Of a DNA stretch of 64,000 nt, positions 58,723 through 64,000 are shown piece by piece. The position numbers and the translations under genes are program-made. How positions within the stretch are numbered: position 1 is the first letter of the stretch; the number at the start of each line of letters is the position of its first letter. The stretch comes from Polytrichum commune (Eukaryota > Streptophyta > Polytrichopsida > Polytrichales > Polytrichaceae): positions 57,841,169 through 57,905,168 of the forward strand of contig OX485806.1 of the NCBI GenBank assembly GCA_950295325.1, given 5' to 3'. The notes under the pieces were generated by a model. It saw only the letters and a list, made by a program, of their open reading frames with translations, did no database searches and was not told the DNA's origin.

Positions 58723-60292
58723 TGTGAGCCCAAAATTGTGCCCACATGTGTTCTTAACCCTTTGAAACTATTAAAAGTTATGTTTTGATATTTTATGATT
58801 ATTCATAAAAATATAAAAAGAGTGAGGTTTGAGTGAAGTTATGTTTAGACCTTAGGTTGATTAGAAGTTTAGCGGTGTGAAAAAAATTCCTTAGTTAGGT
58901 GATCATAGTCTGTGGTGAACCAAGGGTGGCTCTTTGAATTAAATGTTTGAATTAGGATCTATGTTGTTGGTTTAAGAGTTGAAGGCTTAAATGATAGGAT
59001 GAGAGCCTACAAAGTAGAAAATGATCAAAAGGTTTATCTTGAGCCTTGGGGGTGCTCACCTACTCCTTTGAAGGCTTAAAGGATAGGATGAGAGCCTACA
59101 AAGTAGGAAATGATCAAAAGGTTTATCTTGAGCCTTAGGGGTGCTCACCTACTCCCTTTCACCTCACTATATAATCCTCACTCTCCCGTCTTCCTCTCTC
59201 TCTTTCCTTTGTGCTCCTTGGCACCCCACGTGTTATGAGTATGGGTGTGTGGGAAGCAAGAAAAAAACACGTGTGTGTGCAAGGTCTCAAGGTGAAGAAC
59301 CAAGACTACTTAGCCTTGAAGTTAGTTGACACTTGTTTGGAGTGGTCTTTAGTTTGAGGCATTTAGAGCTTAGCTCGTTGTGTTCAACTTATAAAATTTA
59401 GACTTATATCATTTAAATTTATAGTGTTTAGAATTATGACATTTAGAATTGTAGCATCTAGATTCAGGTTAGATTTAAAGCATTCAACCTTATAGGCTTT
59501 AAGGCGGAGGCCACTTAGGCTAGCTGCTCGTTTGAAGTTGGAGGCAGTCGGCTTAGTTGTTGGTTTGAAGTTGGAGGCAGTTGGCTTAGTTGTTGGTTTG
59601 AAGTTGGAGGCAGTTGGCTTAGCTGCTGGTTTGAAGTTGGAGGCAGTTAGGCTTAGCGGCTGGATTGAAGAGGGAGGCTAGTTAGGCCTAGCGGCTGGGT
59701 TAAGTAGAGCCAGTTAGATTTAGCGAATGGGTTAAGGAGGAATCTAGTTCCAACTAGTTGTGCACTCCCGAGTCTAAGCTAGATCGACAAGCTAAGTTAC
59801 TACTAGTTAGTGAGGATGGTTAATTAGACTAATTAGTTAGGCTAGAGGGTTAGGCTAGTTGGTTTAGTGGTTGCATTATGAGATGAAGTTGGGAAGGATT
59901 TGTGAGGGACTTGTGGAAGAGGAGGTAATGTTAAGTTATATAAGTGTTTTTCAACACTTGTATTAAAACTTATGTGCGTCATGGAATCAACACATCATAG
60001 CCTCAGCGCGGTGTCATGCACTAGTGAAGAATCGACAGCCAGAACCAAAGTTACAAGGGGGAAATCATTAAAGGCATGCGTGGGAAAGGCAGTGGGGTGG
60101 ACTCTGGAAAAAGCCAAGGATGTGTCTATGCACGAGGTTCACATTAATAAAATATCATGATTTGAATTAATTTAGAAACTCATCAAGGTAGAACGTACAT
60201 CTCATGTTACCACAAGTTGTTATGTTACACATGTGATCTCCAAACCTATTACCCGGACTAGGACGCTTAAGGGTGGTAGATTTGGCCTCACA
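58723..60292 (+). repeat. 3' LTR with expanded minisatellite
   Basis: 1570 bp, the same ends as the 5' LTR (TGTGAGCCCAAAATTGTGCC...GGCCTCACA). It is about 100 bp longer because a gttggaggcagttggcttag plus ctgctggtttgaa unit is present about four times at 59530-59655 but once or twice at 50910-50950. Substitutions are concentrated in the first 300 bp. Confidence 0.95.
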
Positions 60293-61350
60293 CATGTATG
60301 TTTGACTGTATGTTTCATATGTTTTCTGTTCCGGCCTAGTTATATATGGGATTGGGTAGGACCCTCTCAAATCCAAGAGGGTTATCGATTATTGCTTTTA
60401 AGGGCCAGATTTTGATTTACATATCTTGAGGCATGTATGTATAAGTATAAATGTTTTGTGTTTTCTATTTCGGCCTAGTTGTGTATGGGCTAGGGTAGGA
60501 CCCTCTCGGATCCGAGAGGATCGTCGTTTATTACTTTAAAGGGCCAGATGTTTATTGAAATGTTTTAAGGTATGTATATTTAAGTATATGTTTCATATGT
60601 TTTCTGTTTCGGCCTTTTGTGTATGGGCTGGGGTAGGACCCTCTCGGATTCGAGAGGGTCATCGATTAGTGCTTTCAGGGGCCTTATTTTGATTTACATA
60701 TCTTGATGCATGTATGTATAGGTATAAATGTCTTGTGTTTTCTGTTTCGGCCTAGTTGTGTATGGGCTGGGTAGGACCCTCTCGGATCCGAGAGGGTCAT
60801 CGAGTGTGACTATGAAGGGCCAGATTTTGATTCAAATATTTTGAGGCATGTATGTAAATATATATATTTCATATGTTTTCTGTTTCGGCCTAGTTGTGTA
60901 TGGGTTGGGTAGGACCCTCTCGGATCCGAGAGGGTCATCGAGTGGGACTATGAAGGGCCAGGGTTTGATAGAAATGTTTTAAGGCATATATGATTAAGTA
61001 TATATTTCATATGTTTTCTGTTTCGGCCTTTTATGTATGGGTTGGGTAGGACCCTCTCGGATCCGAGAGGGTCATCGAGTGGGACTATGAAGTGCCAGGG
61101 TTTGATAGAAATGTTTTAAGGCATATATGATTAAGTGTATATTTCATATGTTTTCGGTTTCGGCCTAGTTATGTATGGGCTTTGGTCTATGTGTAAGCAC
61201 TAGTTTGGTTGTTAGTGTTGGGTAGGACAACTTGGGGTTCACGGGTTGAACATTTTGTTTTTTTTTAAATTTGTCATGTTAAGGGGTTGGACTAGTTAGG
61301 GACCCTCTCGGTTCCGAGAGGGTCCATCGGTTGGGGGGTTGATCCATATT
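60293..61350 (+). repeat. Palindrome-bearing tandem array, right part
   Basis: Continues the array in plus orientation beyond the Ty3 element. Dyads lie near 60360 (decayed), 60500, 60640, 60777, 60912, 61048 and 61302. The 60777, 60912 and 61048 units are perfect. Linkers are those of the 44.7-kb array (tttctgtttcggcctagttg, gtatgggctggg, gggccagattttgatt). The last dyad, at 61302, has a changed centre (cggttccg) but intact arms. Confidence 0.9.
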
Positions 61351-62159
61351 TTATGCATGTGACATTATAGCCATAATGCTATATATTGCATCCAGGTCAT
61401 TATGAGGTGTACTATGTAGGATCCCCTAATTAAGTTAAGATTTAGCCCAGAAGTTGAACTAGTTGGTTGATAGGCTATACATGTAGGATGTGTGGTTGTG
61501 TGGATAGTTCCAACTACATTGTTGGTAGGATCAACTATTTTGTATCTTGGCTGGAATAAGTCACTCTCACAACCGAGAGGGTCTTAGGTTAGGAATGTAG
61601 GACCAGATTTTCCAATTTCGTTTTCAAAGCTTCCATGTGTGGATAGTTTCAATTACTTGGTTGTTAGGTTAAACTAATTTGTATTTTGGATGGAATTAGA
61701 CCCTCTCGAAACTGGGAGGGTCTTAGGCTATTAATGTAGGCCAAGATTATGGGCATAATGATAAATATTGCATCCCCCTTCATTATATGGTGTACTAGCT
61801 AGGATCCCCTAATCAAGTTAGGATTTTCCATACTAATGTAATGCACTCAAATCAAATCAAACATCATAGCAATGATGGTCACCTCCCCTTCCACCCTTTT
61901 TACAATGGAGGACTTCCAAGCACATGCCCTTCAAAACAAATGCAATTTTTCATTGCATTCTCCTACTCCATTCTGGTGAGTGTTCGGACTCTGCCCCCTT
62001 TGAATTTTTTTTCATGTTTTTGTAGGCCAGATTTGTGGGTTTAATGCATAAGATGTAATTTAATGTTTCAGTTTTCCCTCTTGTATCCGAAAAGGTGTAT
62101 GGTATGCAAGATTGTTGGGTTTCATGCATAAGATGGAGTTTTGTGTGGGAATTTTGTGT
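61351..62159. other. Degenerate edge of the array, no gene
   Basis: Decayed dyads remain at about 61565 and 61700 (gaccctctcgaaactgggag). Two similar blocks of cattatagccataatgctat, gcatcc and ggatcccctaat lie near 61360-61430 and 61740-61815. No motif-bearing ORF is seen. Confidence 0.5.
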
Positions 62160-63062
62160 GGCTAGTTTGCACTCCAATGTTGAATGCTTGTTTGTGTATA
62201 TAGGTTGGACTACTGTGTATGTGGTTGGATTGGACACTCTTCCTTCAAGTATTTAAGACCAGATTTTGGACTTCAATGTGTATATAGGTTGGACTTGTGT
62301 GTATGTGTATGTGGCTGGATTGGACACTCTTCCTTCAAGTATTTAGGACCAGATTTTGGACTTCAATGTTGAATGTTTGTTTGTGTATATAGGTTGGACT
62401 AGTGTGTATGTGTATGTGGCTGGATTGGACACTTTTCCTTCAAGTACTAAGGACCAGATTTTGGACTTCAATGTTGAATGTTTGTTTGTGTATATAGGTT
62501 GGACTAGTGTGTATGTGTATGTGGCTGGATTGGACACTCTTCCTTCAAGTATTTAGGACCAGATTTTGGACTTCATTGTTCAATGTTTGTTTGTGTATAT
62601 AGGTTGGACTAGTGTGTATGTGTATGTGGCTGGATTGGACACTCTTCCTTCAAGTATTTAGGACCAGATTTTGGACTTCATTGTTCAATGTTTGTTTGTG
62701 TATATAGGTTGGACTAGTGTGTATGTGTATGTGGTTGGATTGGACCCTCTTCCTTCAAGTACTTAGGACTAGATTTTGGACTTCAATGTTGAATGTTTGT
62801 TTGTATATATAGGTTGGACTTTTCTGTATGTGTATGTGGCTAGATTGGACCCTCTTCCTTGAAGTATTTAGGACCAGATTTTGGATTTTATTGTTGAATG
62901 CTTGTTTGTGTATATAGGTTGGACTATTGTGTATGTGTATGTGGCTGGATTGGACACTCTTCCTTCAAGTATTTAGGACCAGATTTGTACTTCATTGTTG
63001 ATTACTTATTTGTGTATATAGGTTGGACTAGTGTGTATGTGTATGTGGCTGGATTGGACAGT
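62160..63062 (+). repeat. Tandem array, about 119-bp unit, about eight copies
   Basis: The unit contains atgtttgtttgtgtatatag, gttggactagtgtgtatgtg, tatgtggctggattggacac and cttccttcaagtatttagga. Copies begin near 62183, 62350, 62469, 62588, 62698, 62790, 62900 and 63000, with one shortened copy at 62270. It ends at ggattggaca (63060) directly against coding sequence of the minus-strand H2C2 ORF. ORFs inside it on both strands are repeat artefacts. Confidence 0.9.
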
Positions 63063-64000
63063 CTCCGTTGATTAGTTGAAAAGGTCTACTTCTTATCGCT
63101 ATTTGTTGTCTTTGAGAAGTTGTTGCCGGTGTTGTCAATCTCCCATGCGATAAGTAGTCAATAAATGGCGTTCCCCAATCCTCTTGTGGATCGGTAGTAA
63201 TTGCTCCGCATTGTATTTTAGTTGTTGTTTTCTTCTTACATTTCGGACATTCTCCATTGATATAATGTTCCGTATCTTGTGCTATGGTAGGCCACCAATA
63301 GGGCCCGTTGAATATTTGTTGAATAGTATCGTTTGGGTTGAGGTGACAACCATTTTGCTCATGCACCCTTTTGATTAGATGTTTGATTTGGTCTTCCGCG
63401 ATACATATTTTACTTTCTCCGTGGTTGATTTCTTTTCGTAATTCTCTTTCTTCCATAAAGTAAGTTTCATATTCTTGTTCAAATAGATCTCGATCTTCGG
63501 TTCTCCCTTGGTTCAAATATTCCATTATGGGTTTTCTCCAATCTACTTTGGTTGAATCATTCCTTTGTTGAATTAGCGTAGTACCATTTCTTTGCTTGTA
63601 ATTAGAATTTTCCTTGATGAAACTTCGAATGTCGCGAGTCATGGTAGGCCACCAATATGGTCCTTGTGCCGTTTTTTTTACCATCTCTTCACATGTTTGA
63701 TGTTTCCCATGGAGTTCCTTTAAAAGCTCTAGTATCCGATTCTCTGAGATGCATTCCTTGGGTATCTCGTTGGCGACAAATCGTCTCATTAGTTTTCCAT
63801 TCATGATGGCGAAGAATTGACTTCTATTCGCAATCCGTTCATTCTCTTCTCCGGTTAAGTCATTGCTCATTACCTTTCCGAATAATAAGTATTCGAGGTA
63901 AGGTTTTCTCCAATCCGATGTAACATTTGCTTTAATATAGTCACTTCTTTATCTTTTAGATTCATCTCTTTTTGCTTTCCATTGAGTTCTAACATGCATT
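63063..64000 (-). pseudogene. H2C2 module array of a second element G copy (partial)
   Basis: Minus-strand frame open from about 63915 to 63063. The first module starts SDWRKPYLEYLLFGK and has LHGKHQT, then GPYWWPTMTRDI, but lacks the second His and the CxxC (SNYK). The second module is complete: VDWRKPIMEYLNQGR, KICIAEDQIKHL, VHEQNGCHLN, GPYWWPTIAQD, CPKC. The third begins EDWGTPFIDYLSHGRL and is cut at 63062 by the 119-bp array, so the last residues are repeat-derived. It has the module architecture of 25574-27955 but a different sequence. It runs out of the window on the right. No stop is seen within the modules. Confidence 0.8.

Larger units (their letters stand above)
50114..60292 (+). 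mobile_element. Structurally complete Ty3/gypsy retrotransposon, TSD catgt
   Basis: 5' LTR 50114-51583, primer-binding site 51588-51605, gag and pol in plus orientation, 3' LTR 58723-60292. The 5-bp duplication catgt lies at 50109-50113 and 60293-60297. LTR ends are TGTGAG...CTTACA (5') and TGTGAG...CTCACA (3'). The order protease-RT-RNase H-integrase places it in Ty3/gypsy. No chromodomain is visible at the integrase end. LTRs differ by scattered substitutions and by a repeat expansion. Gag and pol carry many stops and at least three frameshifts, so it is non-autonomous. Confidence 0.95.

Noticed and set aside
62184-62556. ORFs on both strands in the 119-bp array
   Set aside because: They are generated by a repeat unit lacking stops in some frames; the protein is a simple repeat.
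1-64000. tRNA, rRNA or other structured RNA genes
   Set aside because: None recognised; the tRNA-like matches at 41131 and 51588 are primer-binding sites, not genes.

Overview
The window looks like intergenic or pericentromeric DNA of a land plant with a large, repeat-rich genome. The evidence is GT-AG introns of about 100-650 bp, Ty3/gypsy elements with plant-type pol, two Mutator-like (MULE) transposases with SWIM zinc fingers, a plant Kaonashi-type ULP1 protease, and a plant-transposon ORF. The families recall those of seed-free plants (bryophytes, lycophytes, ferns), but this is an impression from memory and not proof. Only the left edge (1-1130) looks like an ordinary host gene, and only its last exons are present.

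Layout. 1-1130: 3' end of a spliced host gene. About 2411-10471: a MULE carrying a decayed transposase (+) convergent with a well-preserved ULP1-like cysteine protease (-). A 1.49-kb solo LTR (7756-9244, TSD gaggt) sits in the last codons of the protease. 10472-11692: Ty3 fragment of the same family as the element at 50 kb. 11693-14477: unassigned repeat. 14478-17717 and 19778-23751: inverted copies of an unusual roughly 4-kb LTR that itself encodes a protein of about 680 residues. The right copy lies inside the integrase of a minus-strand Ty3 element (18621-25573) with a perfect 5-bp TSD. A 496-bp hAT-type MITE with an 8-bp TSD lies in the same host element.

25574-41148: a large minus-strand Ty3-like element, here called G. 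Its primer-binding site is at 41131-41148. Its gag-proximal region has repeated modules of about 130 residues, and its gag has several zinc knuckles. Its pol runs RT-RNase H and then at least six tandem integrase-type H2C2 zinc-binding modules in one frame. G is interrupted by a 138-bp-period array with a 24-bp perfect palindrome (29.7-31.4 kb) and by a second MULE (about 31.4-36.9 kb).

44.65-46.14 kb and 60.3-61.3 kb hold the same palindromic array in the opposite orientation. Between the arrays lie a spliced but decayed gene with a C-terminal beta-class N4/N6 DNA-methyltransferase-like domain (46.2-49.9 kb) and a structurally complete Ty3 element (50114-60292, TSD catgt) that inserted into the array unit. 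The end holds a 119-bp tandem array (62.16-63.06 kb) fused to another copy of the H2C2 modules (63.06-64 kb).

Most reading frames carry stops. Many are readable as C-to-T changes (CGA to TGA, CAG to TAG), as expected for heavily methylated transposons. The ULP1 gene is the least damaged accessory gene. Nothing here was checked by database search; family assignments come from motifs read in the translated sequence.
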